Source: DATJLY01 sp035604615 (GTDB lineage: Bacteria > Pseudomonadota > Alphaproteobacteria > ATCC43930 > CGMCC-115725). From it: a stretch of 64,000 nt of DNA. Where the stretch lies: positions 1 to 64,000 of the forward strand of contig DATNID010000071.1 of assembly GCA_035604615.1 (NCBI GenBank), written 5' to 3'. The notes beneath the pieces are model-generated. The model saw only the letters and a list, made by a program, of their open reading frames with translations, was not told the origin of the DNA and searched no databases. This document shows positions 42,891 through 50,962 of this stretch, in pieces (the first letter of the stretch is position 1; each line of letters starts with the position of its first letter). The position numbers and the translations under genes are program-made.

Positions 42891-43904
42891 CTACTTCGCG
42901 GCGGCGACACGGGATGCCGCTTCCTTGATGAGGCCGAGGTCGGCGTATTCGGCAACGTCGATCTTGCCCTCGAGGAAGCCCAGATCGCGCTGCACGTCGA
43001 TGTTCCGCTGCAGCGCATCCAGGTCCGGGACGCCGTTGGGGTCGCGGTAATAGTCGTTCTTGGTGAAGAGCCAGGCATCGTATTGCGACGGCGGCTGCTT
43101 GGTCATCGCCGATACCAGCCTCACCACCTCCTCGTGGTTGGCCGGGTCGGCGAAATAGCGCCGCGCGCGGATCGAATCCTCGAGGAAATCGACGATCGCC
43201 GCGCGGTTCTTGGCGAGGAATCCGGCGCGCGCGGCCCAGATGATCATCTGCGTCGTGCCGATGGCGTCGTGCTGCGTGAACAGCGGCCGCGCGATCTTGC
43301 GCAGCTCCGCATCCTGCGAGAAGGGCAGCGGGCTCGAGATAAGATCGACCTTGCCGTCGGCCAGCGCGGCGCGGTGGTTGGGCATCGTCACCTCGACGAT
43401 GGTGAAGTCCTTGGCGTCGAGACCCATCTTCTTCAGCATCACGCGCAGCGCCATGTCCATCGCCCCGCCGATGCCGCTCGAGGCAAGGATCTTGCCCTTC
43501 ATGTCGGCGATAGTGCGGTAGGGCGTGTCCTTCCGCACCATGAACTCGTCCGAGTAATAGCTGCCGACGCCGTCCTGCAACTCGTCGGCGATGACGCGGA
43601 TGTCGGTGAGCCCGGCCTTGTTGATGGCCGCGCCGAGCGAGGAATAGGCCAAGGTCGCGATGTCGAGATCGTTGGTCGCGAGCGCCGGAATCATCAAGGG
43701 CGTGCTGGCGTAATGGGTCGGTTCGAACACGTAGCTCTTGCCGTCGTGCTGGGCGATGCCGGGCTTGATGAACAGAATCGACGGCAGGTTCGACACGATC
43801 GCCACCCACGAGATGCGGATGTGGAGCGGCTCGGCCGCCGCCGGCGCAAGGGCGAAGATCGCGAGATTGACCAGCAAGGCGAAGAGCGAGACCACGGCGC
43901 GCAT
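42891..43904 (-). CDS. NMT1-like substrate-binding protein (paralogue 1)
   Basis: A 337-residue exported binding protein (signal peptide ALLVNLAIFALAPAAAEP). Features are IRISWVAIVSNLPSILF, IATLAYSSLG, LTDIRVIADELQDGV, KGKILASSGIGG and the ending DVAEYADLGLIKEAA. It is clearly paralogous to the protein encoded at 45448-46449, sharing the order IADE-QDGV, KNRAA-VD-LED and KNDYYRDPNG. The two flank an MFS carrier. No ABC permease is near. A promoter-like pair lies at 43938-43964. Confidence 0.88.
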   Translation of the reverse strand: MRAVVSLFALLVNLAIFALAPAAAEPLHIRISWVAIVSNLPSILFIKPGIAQHDGKSYVFEPTHYASTPLMIPALATNDLDIATLAYSSLGAAINKAGLTDIRVIADELQDGVGSYYSDEFMVRKDTPYRTIADMKGKILASSGIGGAMDMALRVMLKKMGLDAKDFTIVEVTMPNHRAALADGKVDLISSPLPFSQDAELRKIARPLFTQHDAIGTTQMIIWAARAGFLAKNRAAIVDFLEDSIRARRYFADPANHEEVVRLVSAMTKQPPSQYDAWLFTKNDYYRDPNGVPDLDALQRNIDVQRDLGFLEGKIDVAEYADLGLIKEAASRVAAAK

Positions 43905-43937
43905 GCGGAACCCCCGGGCGTCCCATTCGGACGCCGC

Positions 43938-43964
43938 ACTCTACCAAGGCCCGCCGCGACGCAA
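43938..43964 (-). promoter_or_regulatory. Promoter-like element upstream of binding-protein paralogue 1
   Basis: On the minus strand TTGCGT (43964-43959) is followed after 15 bases by TAGAGT (43943-43938). Transcription would start near 43930, about 26 bases before the ATG at 43904. Nearly the same pair (TTGCGTCG...TAGAGT) precedes msrA at 47623-47650, which raises confidence in both. Confidence 0.45.
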
Positions 43965-44037
43965 CAGGCGGCGCTTTCGGGCTTGAGCGCGCGCGCGTGC
44001 TGCGGTTCAATCGCGCCGTCAGGGGGGAGACCAATTC

Positions 44038-45420
44038 ATGCCGCAAACGGCAACCGACAGTTTCGAGATCGCCGCCCGCATCGAGCGGCTGCCGTTCTCG
44101 GCCTGGCACCTGCGCGTCGGCGCGATCGTCGGCACCGGCTGGTTCTTCGACGGGTTCGATGCGCTCGCGATCGCCTATGCGCTGCCGGCGCTTATCCCGA
44201 TCTGGCATCTCGCTCCGCAGCAGATCGGCACGCTCATCGCCATGGGCTATGTCGGACAGCTTATCGGCTCCATTTTCTTCGGCTGGCTCGCCGAGCGCTG
44301 GGGCCGCGTGCCATGCGCGGTTTACACGCTGATCATCTATTCGGTGATGAGCCTCGTCTGCGCCTTCGCCTGGGATTTCCAGTCGATGATGTGGATGCGG
44401 ACGATCCAGGGCCTGGGCCTCGGCGGCGAGATCCCGATCCTCGCGAGCTATATCGGCGAGTTCGCCAAGTCGACGCATCGCGGCCGCTATGGCTTGGGCT
44501 ACCAATTATGGTTCTCGATCGGCTTCTTCGTGTGCGCCGCGACCGCGCTGTGGATCGTGCCGAGCTTCGGCTGGCAGTGGCTGTTCGTGATCGGCGGGGC
44601 GCCGGCGCTGCTGGTGATCCCGATGCGCGCGTTCCTGCCGGAATCGCCGCGCTGGCTCGCGACCCGCGGCCGGTTCGAGGACGCGAACCGCATCCTCTCG
44701 CGCATCGAGCACACCATCTCCGCCGGGGGCGCAAGGCCGCTGCCGCCCATTCCCGGCAACGTGGCGCTGATCGCGAAGGCGACCGGGCATGTCAGCGATC
44801 TCCTGCGCGGACTCTACCGGCGGCGGACCTTGGCGGTGTGGGCGATGTGGTTCTGCACCTACATCATCGTCTACGGGCTCAACACCTGGATGCCGTCGAT
44901 CCTGCGCACCGTCTATCACGCGTCGCTGTCGCAATCGATCGCCTACGGCTTCATCGGCAGCGCCCTGGGCCTTACCTTCACCACCACGGGAATCTTCCTC
45001 ATCGACATCGTCGGGCGGAAGCCGCTCTTCACCGGCGGGCTGCTGTGCAGCTCGATCCCGCTCCTCATCCTGTTCTTCAACCCGGGCTTCACGACCATCC
45101 CGGTGATGGCGCTGGCCATGCTGGCCTCGTCCTTCAACAGCATCCTCGCATTGGGCCTCAGCACCTATACGGCCGAGCTCTATCCGACCGAGCTGCGCGC
45201 GCTAGGGACCGGCATCGGCAATGCGTGGGTGCGGTTCGCCTCGGTGGTGGGGCCTTATTTCATCGGCTTTGCGATCCCGAACTTCGGGCTCGGCGCGGTG
45301 TTCCTCGTCTTCGCCTGCTTCGCGCTCGCGGGCGGGCTCGTCGCGCTCATCTTCGCGGCCGAGACGAAGGGCCGCGTGCTCGAGGATCTGTCGCCGTCGA
45401 TGCGCAGCGTTCCGCTTTAG
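44038..45420 (+). CDS. MFS carrier, aromatic acid/sugar-porter type
   Basis: A 460-residue inner-membrane carrier with 12 hydrophobic segments. The first carries WFFDGFDALAIAYALPAL, the DG-x-D pattern seen in the aromatic acid:H+ symporter family. GWLAERWGR is the conserved motif between segments 2 and 3. LGLGGEIPILASYIGEF and STYTAELYPTELRALGTG match the sugar-porter/AAHS signature. It probably imports an organic acid by proton symport. It sits between two paralogous periplasmic binding proteins; the downstream one begins 27 bases after its stop. Confidence 0.9.
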   Translation: MPQTATDSFEIAARIERLPFSAWHLRVGAIVGTGWFFDGFDALAIAYALPALIPIWHLAPQQIGTLIAMGYVGQLIGSIFFGWLAERWGRVPCAVYTLIIYSVMSLVCAFAWDFQSMMWMRTIQGLGLGGEIPILASYIGEFAKSTHRGRYGLGYQLWFSIGFFVCAATALWIVPSFGWQWLFVIGGAPALLVIPMRAFLPESPRWLATRGRFEDANRILSRIEHTISAGGARPLPPIPGNVALIAKATGHVSDLLRGLYRRRTLAVWAMWFCTYIIVYGLNTWMPSILRTVYHASLSQSIAYGFIGSALGLTFTTTGIFLIDIVGRKPLFTGGLLCSSIPLLILFFNPGFTTIPVMALAMLASSFNSILALGLSTYTAELYPTELRALGTGIGNAWVRFASVVGPYFIGFAIPNFGLGAVFLVFACFALAGGLVALIFAAETKGRVLEDLSPSMRSVPL

Positions 45421-45447
45421 CAATCCGTTTCAGGGAGGAAAGAACAG

Positions 45448-46449
45448 ATGCGTCGCATGATCACGACCGCCGCCGCTCTCGCGCTCGCCTTGGGGGCCGC
45501 GCAGGGCGCCGGCGCCGATCCGGTGAAGATCCGCGCGCCGTGGGTTGCGACCCCGGCCTCGCTCATTCCGATTCTCTTCGCCAAGGACGGGATCGCCAAG
45601 CACAAGGGCGTCAGCTACACCTTCGAGCCGATCTTCTTCTCGTCATCGCCCACCGAGATCACCGCGCTCGCCGCGGGCGAGATCGAGATCGGCACCATCA
45701 ACTTCTCCTCGTTCCCGATCGCGGTCGAGAATGCCGGCCTCACCGATCTCAAGATCATCGCCGACGAGACCCAGGACGGCGTCGCTGACTACGTCACCTT
45801 CAATTACCTCGTCCTCAAGGATTCGCCGGTCCAGAAGGTCGAGGACCTCAAGGGCAAGATCGTCGCCGTCAACGGCATCGGCGCCGGCGTCGAGCTCGGG
45901 CTGCGCACCTATTTCAAGCGCCACGGCCTCGAGTTCCAGCACGACTACTCGGACGTCGAGGTGCCGTTCCCGAACATGCGCGCGGTGCTGATGGACCACA
46001 AGGCCGACCTCGTCGGCGCGGGACCGCCTTTCCTCTACGATCCGGAGTTGGTGAAAAACGCGCGCACGCTGTTTACGTTGAAGGACGCATTGAACGGCAC
46101 CGAGTTGTCGTTCTGGGTGATGCGCCAGGCCTTCCTCGACAAGAACCGCGCGGCCGTGGTCGACCTGCTCGAGGACACGGTGAGGGCATATCGCTGGTAT
46201 TCCGATCCCGCCAACCACACGGAAGCGGTGGCGATCCTCGCGGCCTTTTTGAAGCAGCCGCCGGAACGCGCCGACTGGGCCTTCACCAAGCGCGACTTCT
46301 ATCGCGACCCGAACGGGCTGCCCAATCTGACGATGCTGCAATCGAACGTCGATGCGGTGCATGAGGTGGGCTTCATCAAGTCCAGCCTCGACATCGCGAA
46401 GTACGCCGATCTGAGCCTCGTGAAGGAAGCGGCCGCGCGCATCAAGTAG
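45448..46449 (+). CDS. NMT1-like substrate-binding protein (paralogue 2)
   Basis: A 333-residue exported binding protein (signal peptide ALALALGAAQGAGADP), preceded by GGGAGGAAAGAAC. It shows IRAPWVATPASLIPILF, IGTINFSSFPIAVENAG, LKIIADETQDGV, KGKIVAVNGIGAG and the ending DIAKYADLSLVKEAAARIK. It is a paralogue of 42891-43904. Because it follows the MFS gene directly, the two may be co-expressed, although MFS carriers do not normally use binding proteins. Confidence 0.88.
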   Translation: MRRMITTAAALALALGAAQGAGADPVKIRAPWVATPASLIPILFAKDGIAKHKGVSYTFEPIFFSSSPTEITALAAGEIEIGTINFSSFPIAVENAGLTDLKIIADETQDGVADYVTFNYLVLKDSPVQKVEDLKGKIVAVNGIGAGVELGLRTYFKRHGLEFQHDYSDVEVPFPNMRAVLMDHKADLVGAGPPFLYDPELVKNARTLFTLKDALNGTELSFWVMRQAFLDKNRAAVVDLLEDTVRAYRWYSDPANHTEAVAILAAFLKQPPERADWAFTKRDFYRDPNGLPNLTMLQSNVDAVHEVGFIKSSLDIAKYADLSLVKEAAARIK

Positions 46450-46588
46450 GCAATTATCCGTCGCTTTGCCGAAAAGATCGGCAAATGCCGCCCGAAAGAC
46501 CGAGCCGGCGGTTTTGTCACAAGAATGTCTTTACCTTTGCGGCGGGATGATGGCTTACTCATCCCGCCCAGCGGAGGGGGGACCTGCA

Positions 46589-46957
46589 ATGGGACGCTTG
46601 GCTTACCTGTTCGCGCTTGCCGTTCTGATCGCGATGCCAGCCTCGGCGAAGACCGCCGCCAAGTCGGAGAGCGGCATCGCCTCGTTCTACGCGACCAAGT
46701 TCGTCGGACATCGCACGGCGTCGGGCGAGCTGCTCGACCGCGAGCGCTTCACGGCGGCGCACCGCAACCTGCCGTTCGGCACCAAGCTCGAGGTGACGAA
46801 CAAACGCAACGGCCGCAAGATCGTCGTCACCGTCAACGATCGCGGGCCGCACAAGAAGGGCCGCATCATCGATCTCTCGCCGGCCGCGGCCTCGCAGCTC
46901 GGCATCACCCGCGCCGGTCTGGCGCAGGTCGAGATCCGCGTCGCCGAACTGCGCTAG
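46589..46957 (+). CDS. rlpA: RlpA-like double-psi beta-barrel protein
   Basis: A 122-residue exported protein. The start at 46589 follows GGAGGGGGGACC, and the signal peptide is LAYLFALAVLIAMPASAKT. The domain has GIASFYATKFVGHRTASGE, HRNLPFGTKLEVTN, VTVNDRGPHKKGRIIDLS and AASQLGI, the pattern of the RlpA lytic-transglycosylase fold. In larger RlpA proteins this domain cleaves naked glycan strands at septa; here the SPOR domain is missing, so this is a short version. It overlaps the convergent msrA gene by four bases. Confidence 0.88.
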   Translation: MGRLAYLFALAVLIAMPASAKTAAKSESGIASFYATKFVGHRTASGELLDRERFTAAHRNLPFGTKLEVTNKRNGRKIVVTVNDRGPHKKGRIIDLSPAAASQLGITRAGLAQVEIRVAELR

Positions 46958-47595
46958 GCGCCCGGGCAGCTCACGCCGGTCCCACCGAGGCCGCAATAGC
47001 CCATCGGGTTCTTGGCGAGATATTGCTGGTGATAATCCTCGGCGTAATAGAACGGCGGCGCGTCGGCGATCTCGGTCGTGATCGCGTCGTGTCCCGCCTT
47101 CGCCAGCGCCTTCGTGTAAGCCTCGCGTGACGCCTCGGCGCGGCTGCGCTGGTCCGCCGTCGTACAGTAGATCGCCGAGCGGTATTGCGTGCCGGTATCG
47201 TTGCCCTGGCGCATGCCCTGGGTTGGGTCGTGGCTTTCCCAGAACGCCTTGAGCAGCGCGTCATAGCTCACCCGCTTGGGGTCGTAGACGACGAGCACGG
47301 CCTCGGTATGCCCCGTGAGGCCCGAGCACACTTCCTCGTAGGTCGGGTTGGGCGTGTGGCCGCCGGCATAGCCGACCGCGGTGGTGAAGACGCCCGGCAG
47401 CCTCCAGAATATGCGCTCGGCGCCCCAGAAGCAGCCGAGGCCGAAATAGGCCACCTCCATCCCCTCCGGATAGGGCGCCACCAGCGTGTGGCCGTTGACG
47501 TAATGCTTGTCGGGCACCGGCATTTTCTCCGCGCGTCCGGGCAGCGCCATCGCGGCCGTGGGAATCTCGAGCGATTTTCTGCGCAGCGACCACAT
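46954..47595 (-). CDS. msrA: Peptide-methionine (S)-S-oxide reductase
   Basis: A 213-residue MsrA. The catalytic motif is GLGCFWGAERIF, followed by GYAGGHTPNPTYEEVCSG, GHTEAVLV, YDPKRVSY and FWESHDPTQGMRQGND. The C-terminal NPMGYCGLGGTGVSCPG carries resolving cysteines that would be recycled by thioredoxin. GAGGAG precedes the ATG at 47595. No signal peptide is evident, so it is probably a cytoplasmic repair enzyme. A promoter-like pair lies at 47623-47650. Confidence 0.95.
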   Translation of the reverse strand: MWSLRRKSLEIPTAAMALPGRAEKMPVPDKHYVNGHTLVAPYPEGMEVAYFGLGCFWGAERIFWRLPGVFTTAVGYAGGHTPNPTYEEVCSGLTGHTEAVLVVYDPKRVSYDALLKAFWESHDPTQGMRQGNDTGTQYRSAIYCTTADQRSRAEASREAYTKALAKAGHDAITTEIADAPPFYYAEDYHQQYLAKNPMGYCGLGGTGVSCPGA

Positions 47596-47622
47596 GTCCG
47601 TCTCCTCGCCGTGACGGACCTT

Positions 47623-47650
47623 ACTCTAGGCGATGGCGCGCCCGACGCAA
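47623..47650 (-). promoter_or_regulatory. Promoter-like element upstream of msrA
   Basis: On the minus strand TTGCGT (47650-47645) is followed after 16 bases by TAGAGT (47628-47623). Transcription would begin near 47615, about 20 bases before the ATG at 47595. It resembles the element at 43938-43964, including the CG that follows TTGCGT. Confidence 0.45.
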
Positions 47651-47712
47651 CACGCGGCTGACAAAGCTGCCGCCGCTTTCTAACCTTGGGCGGTCAGAAC
47701 AGGGAGGCCGGA

Positions 47713-48543
47713 ATGGCGACGACCATCGTGGTGATCGCGCAGGGCGAGATGGGTGCCGGCATCGGCCAGCGCCTGGTGTCGCGCGGCGCGCGCGTCCTCA
47801 CCTCGCTCGCGGGACGCAGCGAGGCGAGCGCCAAGCGCGCGGCCAGCGCCGGCATGGAAGCGCTGAATGACGACGCGCGGCTCGTCGCCGAGGCCGATTT
47901 CCTGCTCTCGGTCATTCCGCCTGGCGAGGCGGTGCCCTTCGCGCGCCGCTTCGCGCCGCATCTCGCGGCCAGCGCGAAGAAGCCGGTGTTCGTCGAATGC
48001 AACGCGATCAGCGCGGCGCGAGCCAAGGAAGTGGCGGCGATCATCGCGCCCACCGGCGCGCCCTTCGTCGATGGCGGCATCGTCGGCGCGGCGCCCTCGG
48101 TCGAGAAGGCGGGCGGGCGCATCTATGTCTCGGGCGCGGACGCGGCGCGCGCGCTGCCCCTCAAGGAGTTGGGGCTCGACATCCGCCCGGTCGAGGGCGG
48201 CGTGGGGGCGGCGTCGGCGGTGAAATGCTCCTATGCCGCGCTCACCAAGGGGACGCAGGCGCTGGGCGTGGCGCTCATCCTCGGCGCGATGAAGGCCGGC
48301 GTGGCGCCGGCGGTGCGCAAGGAAATCTCCGAGAGCCAGCCGGCTCTGTGGGCCTATCTCGAGCGCCAGATCCCCAACATGTACCGCAAGGCCTATCGCT
48401 GGGTCGCGGAGATGGAGGAGATCGGCGACCATCTCGGCCTCGCCGAGCCGGGCGCGCGCGAGATCTATCGCGGCATGGCGCGGCTCTACGAGCATTTGGG
48501 CAAGGACCAGATCGCCGCGCTCGACGAATTCCTGGGACGCTGA
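47713..48543 (+). CDS. Beta-hydroxyacid/phosphogluconate dehydrogenase-like protein with DUF1932
   Basis: A 276-residue protein. An N-terminal NAD(P)-binding Rossmann fold starts IVVIAQGEMGAGIGQRL. Next comes LLSVIPPGEAVPFARR and FVDGGIVGAAPS. The C-terminal helical domain (KCSYAALTKGTQALGVAL) resembles DUF1932. AGGGAGG precedes the ATG at 47713. The conserved lysine region is KCSYAALTKG. It begins a plus-strand run with hyuA and hyuB and probably provides a redox step for the same substrate. Confidence 0.85.
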   Translation: MATTIVVIAQGEMGAGIGQRLVSRGARVLTSLAGRSEASAKRAASAGMEALNDDARLVAEADFLLSVIPPGEAVPFARRFAPHLAASAKKPVFVECNAISAARAKEVAAIIAPTGAPFVDGGIVGAAPSVEKAGGRIYVSGADAARALPLKELGLDIRPVEGGVGAASAVKCSYAALTKGTQALGVALILGAMKAGVAPAVRKEISESQPALWAYLERQIPNMYRKAYRWVAEMEEIGDHLGLAEPGAREIYRGMARLYEHLGKDQIAALDEFLGR

Positions 48544-48555
48544 GCGCCAGCCGCC

Positions 48556-50655
48556 ATGCCCTATCTCGTCGGCGTCGATATCGGCGGCACCTTCACCGAC
48601 TGCGTCGTGATCGACGAAGGGGGCGCGGTCACCACCGCCAAGTCGCCCTCGACGCCCGACGATTTCGCGCGCGGCATGATCGACGCCATCGCCGCCGCTT
48701 CGCGCAAAATGGGCATGGCGCCCGACGCGCTCTATCCCGAGATCGCGCTGCTGTCGCACGGCACCACGGTCGGCACCAACGCGATCATCCAGAAGCGCGG
48801 CGCCAAGGTCGGGCTCATCACCACCAAGGGCCACAACGACGTCATCCACATCATGCGCGGCTCGCGCGGCGTCCAGGGCCGCGACGTGCGCCTCGTCGTG
48901 CATTTCCCCGAAAGCCGCAAGCCCGAGCCGATCGTGCCCAAGCAGCTCGTCGCGGGCGTATCGGAGCGGGTCGATTGCTTCGGCGAAGTGGTGGTGCCCC
49001 TCAACGAGGAAGAGGCCGAGGCGGCGATCGCCCGCCTTATCGCCCAGGGCGTCGAGGCGATCGCCATCTGCTTCCTGTGGTCGTTTCTCCATCCCGAGCA
49101 TGAGCGCCGCGTGCGCGACATGGCGCGGACGATGGCGCCCGGAATGTTCGTCACCTGCTCGGCCGATCTGGTGCCGAAATGGGGCGAGTACGAGCGCACT
49201 ACCGCGACCGCGCTCAACGCCTATATCGGCCCGATCGCGTCGGGCTATCTCGGCAATCTCGGCCGGCAGCTCGCATCGAAGGGCTATCGCCAGCCGCTGC
49301 AGATCACGCAATGCGGCGGCGGCACCATCTCGGTCGAGCGGGCGATGGCGGCGCCGCTGCTGACGCTCGATTCGGGGCCGGTCTCGGGCGTCACCGGCTC
49401 GCTCTATCTCGGCCGCGCCATGGGCCACCGCAACATCATCACCACCGACATGGGCGGCACCTCGTTCGACGTGGGCCTCATCTTTGACGGCCAGCCTTCT
49501 TTCTCCTTCACCAGCACGGTGAACCAGTACGAGTATTTCATCCCCAAGGTCGACATCCAGGCGATCGGCGCCGGCGGCGGCAGCTTGGTGCGCATCGACG
49601 AGCGCACCCGCGCCATCCGCGTCGGGCCCGAAAGCGCGGGCGCCGCTCCGGGTCCGGTGTGCTATGGCCGCGGCGGCACCGTGCCGACCGTGACCGACGC
49701 GGACCTGGTGCTGGGCTTCATCGACGCCGAGGGCTTCGCCGGCGGGCAGATGCGCCTCGACCGCGCCAAGGCGGAAGCGGCGATCGGCGCGCTGGCGGCG
49801 CGGCTCAACATGGGCGTCATGGAATGCGCCGCCGGCATCGCCAAGATCGTCGAGTTCCAGATGGCCGACATCATCCGCAAGATGACGGTCGGCAAGGGCT
49901 TCGATCCGCGCGACTTCACCTTGTTCGCGTTCGGCGGCGCGGGGCCGGTGCATGCCGGCGTGTTCTCGCGCGAGCTGGGCGTCGCAAGGATCGTGATCCC
50001 GCAACGCGAAACCGCGAGCGTGTGGTGTGCCTTCGGCGCCGCCTCGGCCGACGTGCTCCACATCCACGAGGCGGTCGACATCATGGCGTCGCCGTTCGAG
50101 GCGGCGCGCATCGACCGCAACCTGGCACGGCTCGCCGCGGAAGCGCGCGAGCAGATGGCGAAGGACGGCATCGCGCCTGCGCGCCAGCGTCTCGAATTCG
50201 CGCTCGACATGCGCCACAAGGGCCAGATCAACGAGGTCGAGATCGTGCTGCCCTGGAGCCGCGCCGAGGGCGATTTCGAGGCCCCGCTCAAGGAGGCGTT
50301 CTACCGCCGCTACGAGCAGCTCTACGGCCGCGGCGCCTCGTTCCGCGGCGCGCGGCTCGAGATCGTGACCTACCGCGTGCGCGCCACCGCCGAGACGCCG
50401 CGCCCCAAGCTCGCAGCATCCGAGCGCCTGAGCGAGATCATTCCCGCGGCAGCGCATCGGCCCCGGCGACCGGTCTATTGGGAGGAGCTGAAGCGCCTCG
50501 AAGCGACGCCGATCTTCGACGGCCAGCGCCTCGAGCCCGGCAACGCCGTCACCGGCCCCTGCATCGTCGAGACCCCCGACACCAGCGTCGTGGTGCGGCC
50601 GGGCCAAACCCTGCGCGTCGACGCGTTCGGGAATTTCGAGATCGGGATGGGTTAG
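48556..50655 (+). CDS. HyuA-type ATP-dependent hydrolase/carboxylase subunit
   Basis: A 699-residue protein of the hydantoinase A/oxoprolinase family, with an ASKHA ATPase-type start (VGVDIGGTFTDCVVID). LLSHGTTVGTNAIIQKRGA, TTDMGGTSFDVGLI and LFAFGGAGPVHAGVFS are typical. The same fold is the beta subunit of acetone and acetophenone carboxylases. The partner HyuB gene lies 307 bases downstream, past two palindromic repeats. ATP-dependent activation of a ketone or amide is the expected chemistry. Confidence 0.9.
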   Translation: MPYLVGVDIGGTFTDCVVIDEGGAVTTAKSPSTPDDFARGMIDAIAAASRKMGMAPDALYPEIALLSHGTTVGTNAIIQKRGAKVGLITTKGHNDVIHIMRGSRGVQGRDVRLVVHFPESRKPEPIVPKQLVAGVSERVDCFGEVVVPLNEEEAEAAIARLIAQGVEAIAICFLWSFLHPEHERRVRDMARTMAPGMFVTCSADLVPKWGEYERTTATALNAYIGPIASGYLGNLGRQLASKGYRQPLQITQCGGGTISVERAMAAPLLTLDSGPVSGVTGSLYLGRAMGHRNIITTDMGGTSFDVGLIFDGQPSFSFTSTVNQYEYFIPKVDIQAIGAGGGSLVRIDERTRAIRVGPESAGAAPGPVCYGRGGTVPTVTDADLVLGFIDAEGFAGGQMRLDRAKAEAAIGALAARLNMGVMECAAGIAKIVEFQMADIIRKMTVGKGFDPRDFTLFAFGGAGPVHAGVFSRELGVARIVIPQRETASVWCAFGAASADVLHIHEAVDIMASPFEAARIDRNLARLAAEAREQMAKDGIAPARQRLEFALDMRHKGQINEVEIVLPWSRAEGDFEAPLKEAFYRRYEQLYGRGASFRGARLEIVTYRVRATAETPRPKLAASERLSEIIPAAAHRPRRPVYWEELKRLEATPIFDGQRLEPGNAVTGPCIVETPDTSVVVRPGQTLRVDAFGNFEIGMG

Positions 50656-50727
50656 GCGGAGACATGCCACTGGCCAATGTCTTCTACGGCAGCACGATCG
50701 CGTTTGGCTGGAATGCGTCCCGTGCGT

Positions 50728-50815
50728 CCCTTCGACTTCGCTCAGGATGAGGCGCTTTTCTTTGTGCCATCAATAATGTTCCTCACCCTGAGCGGAGCGA
50801 AGCGTAGTCGAAGGG
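50728..50815. repeat. Interspersed inverted repeat, CCCTTCGACT type
   Basis: An imperfect palindrome. The left arm at 50728-50752 starts CCCTTCGACTTCGCTCAGG. The right arm at 50781-50815 is its complement with about ten extra bases and ends CGTAGTCGAAGGG. The loop of about 28 bases is A/T-richer. Elements of this shape are dispersed in many alphaproteobacterial genomes and fold into long hairpins in RNA. No coding sequence is visible here. Confidence 0.75.
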
Positions 50816-50838
50816 CGCAGGATGCCTTTTTCCAGCGC

Positions 50839-50912
50839 CGTCATTGCGAGGAGGCCGATAGGCCGACGAAGCAATCTTCCGAGAGATTGCTTCGCTTCGC
50901 TCGCAATGACGG
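50839..50912. repeat. Interspersed inverted repeat, CGTCATTGCGAG type
   Basis: A near-perfect palindrome. CGTCATTGCGAG at 50839-50850 pairs with CTCGCAATGACGG ending at 50912, and GAAGCAATCTTCC pairs with AGAGATTGCTTC inside. The core also contains GGCCGATAGGCC. It is a typical dispersed palindromic unit and lies 26 bases from the first repeat. The two together fill most of the hyuA-hyuB gap and may form hairpins in the transcript. Confidence 0.75.
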
Positions 50913-50962
50913 TGAATGTGCGGGTTCGCAATGTCAGAACCATCCACTAGGATGACCCCACC

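Noticed and set aside
47680..50670. Minus-strand frame of nearly 1000 codons opposite the dehydrogenase and hyuA
   Set aside because: Same reason: antisense to genes with recognisable ATPase and Rossmann motifs, with no motif of its own.
50677..50955. Short plus-strand frame within the hyuA-hyuB gap
   Set aside because: It runs through two palindromic repeats, and its residues are simply their translation.
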